Under the pieces are notes generated by a model. That model searched no databases. It had not been told where the DNA came from and saw only the letters and a list, made by a program, of their open reading frames with translations. Below, one piece after another: positions 34,210 to 42,370 of a DNA stretch of 64,000 nt. A program made the position numbers and the translations under genes. Every line of letters starts with the position of its first letter. The stretch's first letter is position 1. This stretch comes from Leptotrichia sp. HSP-342. Lineage in GTDB: Bacteria; Fusobacteriota; Fusobacteriia; Fusobacteriales; Leptotrichiaceae. The DNA is taken from contig NZ_CP165646.1 of NCBI RefSeq assembly GCF_041199995.1, positions 868,001-932,000 on the forward strand. The letters are read 5' to 3'.

Positions 34210-35187
34210 ATGAAAATATATACTGCCCCAATGGCTGGTACTACAGATTATTCCTTTAGAAAGATACTTGAAAAATTTGAGCCAGATTTTTTATTTACAG
34301 AAATGGTAAATGCTAATTTACTAAATCGTGAGGATGATACTACAATAAATGAACTTTTAAAGTGTGATGATAAACAGCGAACTGGAACACAAATTTTTGG
34401 CGGAGATAAGGAAGAATTGATTTCAGGAATTTTAAAACTGAAAAATTTGGGATTCAGAAAAATTAATATAAATATGGGATGTCCACAGCCTAAGATTATA
34501 AAAAATGGGGCAGGCTCAGCACTTCTTAAAAACTCTAACTTAGTTGATCAGGTTCTTTTGGAAACGCAAAATATTGGTGATGAAATTTCGATAAAAATAC
34601 GTGTTGGCTATAAAGATTTTGACAATCCTGAAATTTTTTTGAATTTAGCAAATAAGCATAACCTTGATTTTATCTGTGTGCATGGACGAACTCAAAAACA
34701 AATGTATTCTGGAACTGCCAACTGGGAAATTGTTGAAAAACTAAGCAAAATGCCAAGAAATATAAATTTTTTTGGAAATGGCGATTTATTTGAGCCTACC
34801 GAGATAAAACGAAAAACATCCTCCTGCAATCTTGACGGTATAATACTTTCACGTGGAATAATCGGTAATCCTTGGCTAATTCCACAAACAAGGGAATTTC
34901 TGAACATTGGCAAAATAAACACAATTCAAACTTTTGATGAAACAAAATCGATTGTGTTGGAACATTTGCAAAATATTATGAAACATAAAGGCGAAATGAA
35001 GGCTGTGCTTGAAATAAACAAATTTTTACGTCCATATTTTCAAAAATTTTGGGATAAAAATCTAGACAGAAACAGTGAATTTGCAGTGATTGAGAACTTT
35101 TATGATGAAAATCTAAAAACAAAGATTGATAAAATTATTTTGGAAAAAGAAATTTTGAAAAAAATAAATATGATTAAAATGTTATAA
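34210..35187 (+). CDS. tRNA-dihydrouridine synthase
   Basis: This FMN enzyme reduces uridine to dihydrouridine in tRNA D-loops. It has the TIM-barrel N-terminus MAGTTDYSFRKILEKFEPDF, the catalytic-cysteine loop INMGCPQPKIIKNGAGSALL, HGRTQKQMYSGTANWEIVEK and GNGDLFEPTEIKR (FMN phosphate contact). A helical C-terminal RNA-binding domain follows. At 325 residues it matches DusA/B-type proteins; the exact subgroup is not decided. GGAG lies 7 bases before the ATG. Confidence 0.94.
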   Translation: MKIYTAPMAGTTDYSFRKILEKFEPDFLFTEMVNANLLNREDDTTINELLKCDDKQRTGTQIFGGDKEELISGILKLKNLGFRKININMGCPQPKIIKNGAGSALLKNSNLVDQVLLETQNIGDEISIKIRVGYKDFDNPEIFLNLANKHNLDFICVHGRTQKQMYSGTANWEIVEKLSKMPRNINFFGNGDLFEPTEIKRKTSSCNLDGIILSRGIIGNPWLIPQTREFLNIGKINTIQTFDETKSIVLEHLQNIMKHKGEMKAVLEINKFLRPYFQKFWDKNLDRNSEFAVIENFYDENLKTKIDKIILEKEILKKINMIKML

Positions 35188-35212
35188 ATAAAGTTTTAAA
35201 TAAGTTTTTTTA

Positions 35213-35265
35213 TTGAAATTTTTAATAAAAAAGGGTATAATCACAGTTGAGAAGTAGCTGTGATT
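35213..35265 (+). promoter_or_regulatory. Promoter with overlapping perfect dyad before the YhcH operon
   Basis: TTGAAA (35213-35218), a 17-base spacer and TATAAT (35236-35241) form the promoter. AATCACAG (35239-35246) and CTGTGATT (35258-35265) are perfect 8-base inverted repeats spaced by 11 bases, covering the end of the -10 and the start site. The dyad is well placed for a repressor, most simply the RpiR-type protein of the same cluster. As RNA it would be a hairpin followed by TTATTTT, so it might also end dus transcripts. Confidence 0.6.
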
Positions 35266-35289
35266 TTATTTTGAAGGAGAGTGCAAGAA

Positions 35290-35781
35290 ATGATTTTTAC
35301 AAATGTGAATGATGAAATTCAAAACAAAAGTTTAGCAAAGGATATTCAATTTTGTATTGAATTTGCGAAAAAAAATGAGAATAAAATTTTATCGCTTGTA
35401 AATGGAAGTTATGATATTGAGTATAATGATATCAAAATGAATGTCGGAAAATATTTTACAAAAAGTGAAAATGAGAAATTTTGGGAAAGCCATAAAAAAT
35501 ATCTTGATGTTCAGATTATGATTAATGGAACTGAAAAAGTTTCAGTCGGAGATATGAGAAATATGGATATTAAAAGTTTTGATGCTGAAAAAGATCTAGT
35601 AATTCTGGAAGGTGAAAAAGCATTTGATATAATTATAACAACTGGAGATGTTCTTGTATTTTTCCCAAATGACGTTCATAAGCCAGAACTTAATGTTTCT
35701 GAAAATGATAATTCTGGGAATATAAGAAAAATTGTTACAAAAGTTGTTTTTAAAATTGAAATTAATGAAATGAATATTTAG
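35290..35781 (+). CDS. YhcH/YjgK/YiaL (EbgC-like) family protein
   Basis: This 163-residue cupin-like protein has family hallmarks KFWESHKKYLDVQIMINGTE near the middle and ITTGDVLVFFPNDVHKPELN near the C-terminus, with the likely metal-binding histidines. Family members accompany sialic acid, sugar-acid and anhydromuropeptide pathways and probably act as sugar anomerases or epimerases. ATG 35290 is preferred over GTG 35281 because AAGGAG at 35274-35279 would abut the GTG. It is the first gene of a unit with LD-carboxypeptidase, M19 dipeptidase and RpiR genes. Confidence 0.85.
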   Translation: MIFTNVNDEIQNKSLAKDIQFCIEFAKKNENKILSLVNGSYDIEYNDIKMNVGKYFTKSENEKFWESHKKYLDVQIMINGTEKVSVGDMRNMDIKSFDAEKDLVILEGEKAFDIIITTGDVLVFFPNDVHKPELNVSENDNSGNIRKIVTKVVFKIEINEMNI

Positions 35782-35828
35782 AAAAAAACTTTATAACTAA
35801 AGAAAATAATAAAAAAGGAGTTTTAAAG

Positions 35829-36791
35829 ATGTATTTTCCAGAGCCATTGAAACAAGGAGATAAAGTGTTTTTAGTTTGCACTTCTTCACCTATTTTTGCA
35901 GGAGATATTGAAAAATGTAAGAAAACTGTGAAAAACTTAGGTTTTGAGCCAATCTTAGGAGAAAGCCTTTTTGAGAATATTGGAGGATATATGGCGGGAA
36001 CGCCTGAAATTAGAATAAAAGATTTGCACAGAGCTTTTTCTGATGATGAAATTAAAGGAATTTTTTGCGTGAAGGGCGGATTTAGCGCTTCGCAACTTTT
36101 GGATAAGCTGGACTACCAATTGATAAAGAAAAATCCTAAAGTTTTTGTGGGTTATAGCGATGTTACAAATTTGAGCATTGCTTTCAATCAGAAGTGTAAT
36201 TTGGGAGTTTTTCATGGGCCTATGGTAAAATCAAATATGTTTAATGATTTTAATGAGTTTACAAAAAAATCTTTTTTTAATGCCTTGAATAAGAAAAAAG
36301 GAGAAAAGTGGAAATTTGAAAATCCAACAGATGAAAAAACTGGAGCAGAAAAAGAAACTTTACTTTTGTATAAAAAAGATTTTGAAAATAAAAAAATAAA
36401 TGGTGAATTAACTGGTGGAAATCTTTCAATAATTGTTACAACTTTGGGGACTGATTATGAAATTGATACGAAAGGGAAAATATTTTTTATTGAAGAAATT
36501 GAAGAGGAAATCAGCAGAATTGACAGAATGATGACACATTTGAAATATGCTGGAAAATTTGAAGACTGTAATGCGGTTTTGTTAGGTAATTTTGCGGGCT
36601 GTGAAAATACTTATGGAGAAAATTATGAGTTAATCGATTTTTTAAAAGATTTTTTCAAGGATTATGAAAAACCTGTAATTTATGGACTTGAAAGTGGACA
36701 TGAAAAGCCTGACTTGATAACAATGCCGATGGGAGCAAAATGTACTTTGAAGATTAATGAAAATATAAATGAAATTTATTTTGAAAAATAG
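35829..36791 (+). CDS. LD-carboxypeptidase (peptidase family S66)
   Basis: S66 enzymes remove the terminal D-alanine from muropeptide tetrapeptides, or hydrolyse related amide bonds (MccF). The N-terminal domain has VFLVCTSSPIFAGDIEKCKK. The nucleophile serine is in VFVGYSDVTNLSIAF near residue 113, and the glutamate and histidine of the triad are in the C-terminal segment (VIYGLESGHEKPDLITMPMG). 320 residues is normal. No signal peptide is present, so it acts in the cytoplasm on imported peptides. AAAGGAG precedes the ATG. Confidence 0.9.
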   Translation: MYFPEPLKQGDKVFLVCTSSPIFAGDIEKCKKTVKNLGFEPILGESLFENIGGYMAGTPEIRIKDLHRAFSDDEIKGIFCVKGGFSASQLLDKLDYQLIKKNPKVFVGYSDVTNLSIAFNQKCNLGVFHGPMVKSNMFNDFNEFTKKSFFNALNKKKGEKWKFENPTDEKTGAEKETLLLYKKDFENKKINGELTGGNLSIIVTTLGTDYEIDTKGKIFFIEEIEEEISRIDRMMTHLKYAGKFEDCNAVLLGNFAGCENTYGENYELIDFLKDFFKDYEKPVIYGLESGHEKPDLITMPMGAKCTLKINENINEIYFEK

Positions 36792-36842
36792 AAGTACAGA
36801 AAATAGTATAAATAAATTTACATAGAAAGAAGGAAAAAATCA

Positions 36843-37826
36843 ATGTTTTTTGATATGCATGCAGATGTGTGGACAGATAATTTTTGGGAATATCAGAAGG
36901 GAAATAAAGATGTTATTAGAAATAAATATAAAGAAAAATTCTTAAAAGGAGGTCTTTCTGGAGGAATTTTTGTTATTTATTTGAATGTAAATGAAGTGGA
37001 GAATGCTGAAGAATATTTTTTTGCAGATTTGCGAGCAATGACTGAGGAATTGTATCATGCAAGAGATTTGATAAAGGTTATAAAAGAGCCATCTGATTTT
37101 AAAATTTTTGAAAATTGGAAAACTACTAAGGAAGAAGATAAAAAGTTTGGAGTTATGCTTGGGATAGAAGGGCTTCCAGGGATTGGAGATAAACTTGACT
37201 ATATTTATTTATTAAATCAGCTTGGTGTGCGACATATTGGAATGACTTGGAATGAAACAAACGCTTTTGCAACAGGGCAGAGCGGAGATAAAAACAGGGG
37301 ATTGACTTCACTTGGAATTGATGCTGTGAGAATAATCAATGAATTGAGAATCCTGCTTGATGTTTCACATGCCAATGATAAAACATTCTGGGATATTGCC
37401 AAATATTCTAAAAAGCCTTTTTTTGCTTCACATTCTAATGCCAGAAGCCTTTGTCCGTCAATGAGAAATTTGACTGATGATCAAATTTTATGTATTGGTG
37501 AGCGTGGGGGAATGGTCGGAATGAACAGTTACCATAATTTTGTCAGTCAAAATGAAAATGAGAAAAATCTAGAAATGCTTTTAAATCATTTAGAGTATGT
37601 AGCTGAAAAAATTGGACTGGATAAAGTTGGATTTGGACTTGACTTTGCGGAATATTATACTCCAGAAGGAGTAGAAGCTGACGGACTTCTTGGTCTTCAC
37701 GATGTTACAGAGTTAGGAAATGTGAAAAAAGCCTTGAAAAAAAGAGGATATTCCGAAAATGATATTGAGATGGTAACTTATAAAAATTTTATTGACTTTT
37801 TTGGAAGAGTGAGAGATTATGAATAA
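36843..37826 (+). CDS. Membrane dipeptidase (peptidase family M19)
   Basis: M19 enzymes are zinc dipeptidases able to cleave L-D and D-type dipeptides. The metal ligands are visible in FFDMHADVWTDN at the N-terminus, GIEGLPGIGDKLDYIYLLNQ, LLDVSHANDKTFWDIA, FASHSNARSLCPSMRNLTDD and GLDFAEYY. No signal peptide is seen, so despite the family name it is cytoplasmic here. It follows the LD-carboxypeptidase by about 50 bases and overlaps the regulator gene by 8. The pair would degrade imported wall-derived peptides. Confidence 0.92.
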   Translation: MFFDMHADVWTDNFWEYQKGNKDVIRNKYKEKFLKGGLSGGIFVIYLNVNEVENAEEYFFADLRAMTEELYHARDLIKVIKEPSDFKIFENWKTTKEEDKKFGVMLGIEGLPGIGDKLDYIYLLNQLGVRHIGMTWNETNAFATGQSGDKNRGLTSLGIDAVRIINELRILLDVSHANDKTFWDIAKYSKKPFFASHSNARSLCPSMRNLTDDQILCIGERGGMVGMNSYHNFVSQNENEKNLEMLLNHLEYVAEKIGLDKVGFGLDFAEYYTPEGVEADGLLGLHDVTELGNVKKALKKRGYSENDIEMVTYKNFIDFFGRVRDYE

Positions 37827-38703
37827 TAAACGACTAGAATTAAATAAAAATTATGAAAGTAAAATCAGGGAAGTGTATGGAGAGTTAAGAAAATCTGAAC
37901 AAAAGGTTGCAGATTATGTATTGCAAAATAAGGAGAAAATTTCAATAATGGGACTTGAAGAGGTCGCTAAACAATCTGATGTCAGTACACCAACAGTCAT
38001 CAGATTTACAAAGGCATTGGGATATGATGGCTTTAAGGAATTTAAAATAGAACTGTTGAAATCATTGCCTCAAAATGATGAAATTAAGAATGATAAAATA
38101 CTTTTAGATTTGCATGTCAACAAAAATGATAAATTGGAAGATTTACCAATAAAAATAATTGGTTTATCAATCAAGGCACTAGAAGATACATTGAAGTTTT
38201 TAAACTATAAAGACTATAGAAAAGCTATTGAATTAATAACAAATTCTAATATAATTGATATATATGGTGTAGGAAATTCTGGAAGTATTGGAAATGACTT
38301 TATGAATAAGCTTACACGTGTTGGTATAAATTGTCGTACTTATTCGGATAACCATCTTCAGCAACTTTGTGCCTGTCATTTAACTGAAAATGATTTGGCA
38401 ATAGCAATATCTCATTCTGGCGGAACAAAAGATACTATTGATGCTTTACATATTGCCAAGGAATCTGGAGCAAAAACTCTTGTACTAACAAATTTTAAGG
38501 CTTCCAAAATAACAAAATATGCAGATATTACTTTATTTACAGGAGATACGGAAAAGACATTTTACAGTGAAACAATGTCATCTAGAATATCACAATTAGC
38601 ATTAGTAGACATGCTTTATATGGGAATACTACTAAGTGATTATGACAAATATACAAAACGTCTGAATAAAGTTAATAATTTATCAAAGTTTAGAACTTAT
38701 TAA
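37819..38703 (+). CDS. MurR/RpiR-family transcriptional regulator
   Basis: The N-terminal helix-turn-helix (LRKSEQKVADYVLQNKEKIS, then VAKQSDVSTPTVIRFTKALG) is followed by a SIS sugar-phosphate-binding domain (IDIYGVGNSGSIGNDFMNKL and AIAISHSGGTKDTIDALHIA). It probably senses a phosphosugar, for example a muramic-acid derivative, and controls the cluster that starts at 35290. The dyad at 35239-35265 is the candidate operator. It overlaps the dipeptidase gene, supporting one operon. A bidirectional terminator follows directly. Confidence 0.92.
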   Translation: MNNKRLELNKNYESKIREVYGELRKSEQKVADYVLQNKEKISIMGLEEVAKQSDVSTPTVIRFTKALGYDGFKEFKIELLKSLPQNDEIKNDKILLDLHVNKNDKLEDLPIKIIGLSIKALEDTLKFLNYKDYRKAIELITNSNIIDIYGVGNSGSIGNDFMNKLTRVGINCRTYSDNHLQQLCACHLTENDLAIAISHSGGTKDTIDALHIAKESGAKTLVLTNFKASKITKYADITLFTGDTEKTFYSETMSSRISQLALVDMLYMGILLSDYDKYTKRLNKVNNLSKFRTY

Positions 38704-38708
38704 AAAAT

Positions 38709-38737
38709 GCAGGGAGCATTATCAATCTTCTCCCTGC
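38709..38737. terminator. Bidirectional terminator between the RpiR and phosphohexomutase genes
   Basis: GCAGGGAG (38709-38716) and CTCCCTGC (38730-38737) are perfect 8-base arms. On the minus strand ATTTTTT follows, and on the plus strand TAAATTTTA, so it mainly serves the minus-strand operon and probably both. Confidence 0.75.
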
Positions 38738-38779
38738 TAAATTTTATAGAATAGATTAATTTTTATTTTTTATTTTTTC

Positions 38780-39835
38780 TTAAATTTCCATTTTTTCGTA
38801 TTTTTTTAAATAATCTTTCAATTCTTCTAAAATATCATTCCCCATTCCTTCTTTTTCTGCTTCTATATTAACGCACAAAAGTGGTTCGTGCAGTGATAAT
38901 CTGATTAAAAACCAGCTTTTTTGACCTACATTTACTCTTACACCTTCATAGTTAGGACTTTCTAGGCTCCAATCTTCTTTTTTTTCAGCATATTCTCTAA
39001 AGTTTTCCACAATTTTTTCTCCACAAGCCCGAAAATCTTTATCTTTTATAGGAATTCTTATTTCTATTTCCTCAACAGGCTCAGGCAGCTCATTCAAAAC
39101 ATCTGTAAATTCAACTCCTTTTTCCCTGCTCTCCACAAGCTGAATCAAAAGCCTTGCAGCCATGTATGCTCCATCATCAAGAAAATAATTTTCTTTAAAT
39201 GCGGCATGTCCTGACGTTTCTATAGCAAGAGGAGAATACTTTCCTTCATTATTCAGTCTTATAGATTCGTTTATTACGTTCTTGTATCCTCGCTGGAATC
39301 TGTGGTGAATCCCGCCACGGTTTTCTATAAACTTTTTTAGCCCTGCCGATGTAATCGAATCTGTTACAATTATCCCACCAGAATGTTCTTTTAACAATAT
39401 TTCACTAAGCAATGCGATAAGGTTATTTCTGTTAATTTCACGTCCATTCTTATCTATAAAGGCACTTCTATCTCCATCTGCATCAAATATTATTCCAAAA
39501 TCTGCATTATTATCAAGAACTGCTTTTTTTATTGATTCTATCGCTTCTTTTTCTTCAGGATTCGGAATATGATTTGGAAAGTTACCATCAGGATTTAAAA
39601 ATTGGCTTCCAGCAGTATCTCCACCTAGAACTTCTATTACCTTTTCAGCAAAAAATCCCGCAGCTCCATTTCCTGCATCTATCACTATCCGTAGGTTTTT
39701 TAGAGGCTTGTCCCCTTTCCCAATTTTATTTTTTATTAGTTCGCATATATATGAAGCATAGTCATCTGCTAGATTTTTTACAATTTCTAAACCTTTTTCT
39801 TCTTTAATCAAATTTTCTTCTTGTTTTTCAGCCAT
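38780..39835 (-). CDS. Phosphomannomutase/phosphoglucomutase, C-terminal part after a frameshift
   Basis: This is the larger part of an alpha-D-phosphohexomutase that interconverts hexose 1- and 6-phosphates. It contains the metal-binding loop IFDADGDRSAFID, the sugar-recognition loop ETSGHAAF and the phosphate-binding domain 4 (SPNYEGVRVNVGQKSWFLIR, then EPLLCVNIEAE). The catalytic serine is in the N-terminal part at 39838-40272. The frame continues upstream of its first ATG as KSDVNEFLE before meeting the break. The two parts together span 1493 bases, one short of 498 codons, so one base is missing, most likely in the six-A run after GGF. Without repair or recoding the enzyme would be inactive. 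Confidence 0.85.
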   Translation of the reverse strand: MAEKQEENLIKEEKGLEIVKNLADDYASYICELIKNKIGKGDKPLKNLRIVIDAGNGAAGFFAEKVIEVLGGDTAGSQFLNPDGNFPNHIPNPEEKEAIESIKKAVLDNNADFGIIFDADGDRSAFIDKNGREINRNNLIALLSEILLKEHSGGIIVTDSITSAGLKKFIENRGGIHHRFQRGYKNVINESIRLNNEGKYSPLAIETSGHAAFKENYFLDDGAYMAARLLIQLVESREKGVEFTDVLNELPEPVEEIEIRIPIKDKDFRACGEKIVENFREYAEKKEDWSLESPNYEGVRVNVGQKSWFLIRLSLHEPLLCVNIEAEKEGMGNDILEELKDYLKKYEKMEI

Positions 39836-39837
39836 TT

Positions 39838-40272
39838 CTAGAAATTCATTGACATCACTTTTTTGAAGCCCCCATTTTTCGTAAAAAATTTAATTCCGTT
39901 GTAGCAGCTCGGTAAATGGCTGGCAGTTATCATCATTGCGCCATCAGCTTTATAATCCTCAAATATTGTAGTCATAAATAGTGATGGTGTTATTGACATT
40001 CCGCAATCATATACATCAATTCCCATTTCCATCAAAGTTTTTCTTATAATTTCTGAAAATTTAGGTCCTGTATGCCTTGCATCGTGCCCAACTGCCACTT
40101 TAATCTTCCTGTTTTCACTCTTTGCTATTTCATCACATTTTTCAGTTATCCAAAGCCCAAATCCTTTTGCTATGAACTCAACTTTCTTTTCAGATAAATT
40201 AATGTCCTTATCCTCGTATTTTGAAACTATTCCCCGAATATCAGTCCCGCTTACCATATTTTTTAAATCCAT
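39838..40272 (-). CDS. Phosphomannomutase/phosphoglucomutase, N-terminal part before a frameshift
   Basis: The product starts MDLKNMVSGTDIRGIVSKYE and includes the active-site serine loop MMITASHLPSCYNGIKFF, where the catalytic serine is normally phosphorylated. It then runs off frame after NGGFKK and ends in VMSMNF. ATG 40272 is chosen because AGAGGT lies 7 bases upstream; ATGs and other starts as far as 40353 lack this. It is the last gene of the PTS-transketolase operon. The break is a one-base deletion relative to the continuing frame. Confidence 0.85.
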   Translation of the reverse strand: MDLKNMVSGTDIRGIVSKYEDKDINLSEKKVEFIAKGFGLWITEKCDEIAKSENRKIKVAVGHDARHTGPKFSEIIRKTLMEMGIDVYDCGMSITPSLFMTTIFEDYKADGAMMITASHLPSCYNGIKFFTKNGGFKKVMSMNF

Positions 40273-40294
40273 AAAAATACCTCTCTTTTTAAGT

Positions 40295-40338
40295 AAAGCC
40301 ATACCTATTCTCCTCATTTTGAAAATTGGTATGGCTTT
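40295..40338. repeat. Hairpin in the leader between transketolase and phosphohexomutase genes
   Basis: AAAGCCATACC (40295-40305) and GGTATGGCTTT (40328-40338) are perfect 11-base inverted repeats. The longer T-run is on the plus strand side, opposite to the genes, so it is not a simple terminator for this operon. It may shape the mRNA before the mutase. Confidence 0.6.
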
Positions 40339-40361
40339 TCTATTATTGTTCACTTAATTTA

Positions 40362-41290
40362 CTATTTTAAATTATTCAGCACTGTTTGTGCAATATCCTT
40401 CGCTCTAAGCCCATAATTCGTAAGCATAGTCTCCCCATCTGCACTTTGTCCAAAAACATCCTGTATTCCATGTTTTACAACTTTTGTCGGATGAACTTCT
40501 GATAAATATTCTGAAACTGCACTTCCAAGTCCCCCAATTACAGAATGTTCTTCACTTGTTACAATAAATTTACATTCTTTTGCCGCTTTTAGAACTGTTT
40601 CTGTGTCTAACGGCTTTATCGTAGAAACATTTACCACTCTTGCTTTTACTCCTTTTTCTTCTAGTAATTTTGCTGCTTCAAGAGCTTCTGATACCATAAG
40701 ACCAGTTGCTAATATTGCTACATCATTTCCTTCTCTCAAAGTTGCAGCTTTCCCTATTTCAAATTTATAGTTTTCATCAAATAATACTGGTATATTCAGT
40801 CTTCCAAGTCTTACATATACAGGCCCTTCATATTCAGCCACTGCAAAGACCATTTTTTCTGTTTCTACTGCATCTGCTGGCGATAGCACTACCATTCCTG
40901 GAATTGCACGCATTAATGCCACATCCTCAACTGACTGGTGCGAACCTCCATCTTCTCCTAACGAAACTCCTGCGTGAGTTGGACAAATTTTAACATTCAA
41001 TTGTGGATATGCCACCGAGTTTCTAATCTGATCAAAAGCACGTCCCGCCGCAAAATGTGCAAAAGTTGAGGCAAACGGTATTTTCCCAGTCGTTGCAATA
41101 CCTGCAGCTGTTCCAATCATATCAGCTTCTGCAATCCCAACATTTATATGTCTTTCTGGAAACTCTTTTTTAAAATATGCGGTCATTGTTGATTTTGACA
41201 AGTCTGCTTCCAGTACCACCACATCTTTATTTACTTTTCCCAATTTAACTAACGCTTCTCCATAAGCTACTCTAGTTGATTTTTTTCCAT
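40362..41290 (-). CDS. Transketolase C-terminal subunit, with a one-base frameshift near its start
   Basis: This is the pyrimidine-binding plus C-terminal half of a two-subunit transketolase, which moves two-carbon units between phosphosugars with thiamine diphosphate. Family blocks include VVVLEADLSKSTMTAYFKKE, HINVGIAEADMIGTAAGIA with the catalytic glutamate, VSLGEDGGSHQSVEDVALMR and EEHSVIGGLGSAV. The frame is intact from a TTG at 41243, but family-like sequence (STRVAYGEALVKLGK) continues upstream to the seven-A run at about 41280-41286. There a one-base gain restores frame with ATG 41290 and AGGAG at 41300-41304. The 929-base span is one short of 310 codons. Confidence 0.88.
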
Positions 41291-41344
41291 TCTCATATTC
41301 TCCTATTTTTTATTTCATTATTTTTAAAAACTTTCTCATACTAT

Positions 41345-41465
41345 TCCACAAGCCAGGGTTAGTGCATAGCACTTTCGCCATTCTCTTTAATACACCATTA
41401 TTTAAATATGTTAAAATAACTATTATTGCGAAATGAAGGGAAATGGCGTTTGATTTCCCTTGCTA
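41345..41465. repeat. Intergenic repeat with conserved-loop hairpin
   Basis: The spacer between the two transketolase genes contains GTTAGTGCATAGCACTTTCG, found in reverse complement at 26885-26905, and the hairpin GGGAAAT-GGCGTTTG-ATTTCCC near 41439-41460. At 58855-58876 the same hairpin reads GGGAGAT-GGCGTTTG-ATCTCCC, a compensatory change in the stem with an identical loop. Confidence 0.65.
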
Positions 41466-41468
41466 TTA

Positions 41469-42287
41469 TTAACTCAATTCTTCCATTGCCTTCTTATATT
41501 CTTCATCATTTGGAGCAGCTCCGTGGAATCCAGCGTTATTTTCCATAAATGAAACACCTTTTCCTTTTACAGTGTTTGCAACTATTACTGTCGGCTGTCC
41601 TTTAACTGTTCTTGCTGTGTCAAAAGCATTTATGATTTCTTCATAATTGTGTCCGTCAATCTCGATTACATTCCATTTGAATGCCTTGAATTTTTCCCCA
41701 ATCGGAGCGACATCCATTACATTCGAAACTTTTCCATCAATCTGTAAATTATTATAGTCAACTATCGCAACTAAATTGTCAAGCTTGTAATGTGCAGCTG
41801 TCATAGCCGCTTCCCAAACTTGCCCTTCCTGTAATTCTCCATCTCCTAAGATTGTATAAACTCTGTAGTCATTATTGTAAATTTTTGCACTCAAAGCCAT
41901 TCCATTTGCTGTAGACAGTCCTTGCCCAAGTGAACCTGTTGACATTTCAACTCCAGCCAGTTTTTTCATGTCAGGATGCCCTTGAAGCGGAGAGTGCCAT
42001 TTTCTAAGTGTTGGAATAAGATTTTTCCCTTCATATCCTAAAAATCCTTTTTCTATCAAAGCCGCATACAGTGCAGGAGCAGCATGACCTTTACTAAGAA
42101 CTAATCTGTCTCTGTTTTCCATTTTTGGATTTTCTGGGTCGATGTTCATTTCCTTCCAGTAAAGCACAGCCAGAATATCAGCAATTGAAAGTGAACCTCC
42201 CGGATGCCCTGATTTTGCCCTATAAATCATTTCAATAATATCTTTTTTCAATATTTTTGCTTTTTTTTGCAAATCTTCGATTTTCAT
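41469..42287 (-). CDS. Transketolase N-terminal subunit
   Basis: This 272-residue half binds the diphosphate of thiamine diphosphate. Seen are GHPGGSLSIADILAVLYWKE, LSKGHAAPALYAALIEKGFL, MSTGSLGQGLSTANGMALSA and the thiamine-binding motif ILGDGELQEGQVWEAAMTAA running to IVDYNN. Split transketolases occur in many anaerobes, and a subset sits in sugar operons with their own transporters, as here. AGGAGG lies 6-11 bases before the ATG. The partner subunit follows after a repeat-containing spacer. Confidence 0.95.
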   Translation of the reverse strand: MKIEDLQKKAKILKKDIIEMIYRAKSGHPGGSLSIADILAVLYWKEMNIDPENPKMENRDRLVLSKGHAAPALYAALIEKGFLGYEGKNLIPTLRKWHSPLQGHPDMKKLAGVEMSTGSLGQGLSTANGMALSAKIYNNDYRVYTILGDGELQEGQVWEAAMTAAHYKLDNLVAIVDYNNLQIDGKVSNVMDVAPIGEKFKAFKWNVIEIDGHNYEEIINAFDTARTVKGQPTVIVANTVKGKGVSFMENNAGFHGAAPNDEEYKKAMEELS

Positions 42288-42370
42288 AAAAACCTCCTAA
42301 AATTAATTATTAGAAAAAGTGCTATCATCTCATATAAAGTGACGAGTAATCAAGCACTAATTCTATTTAT

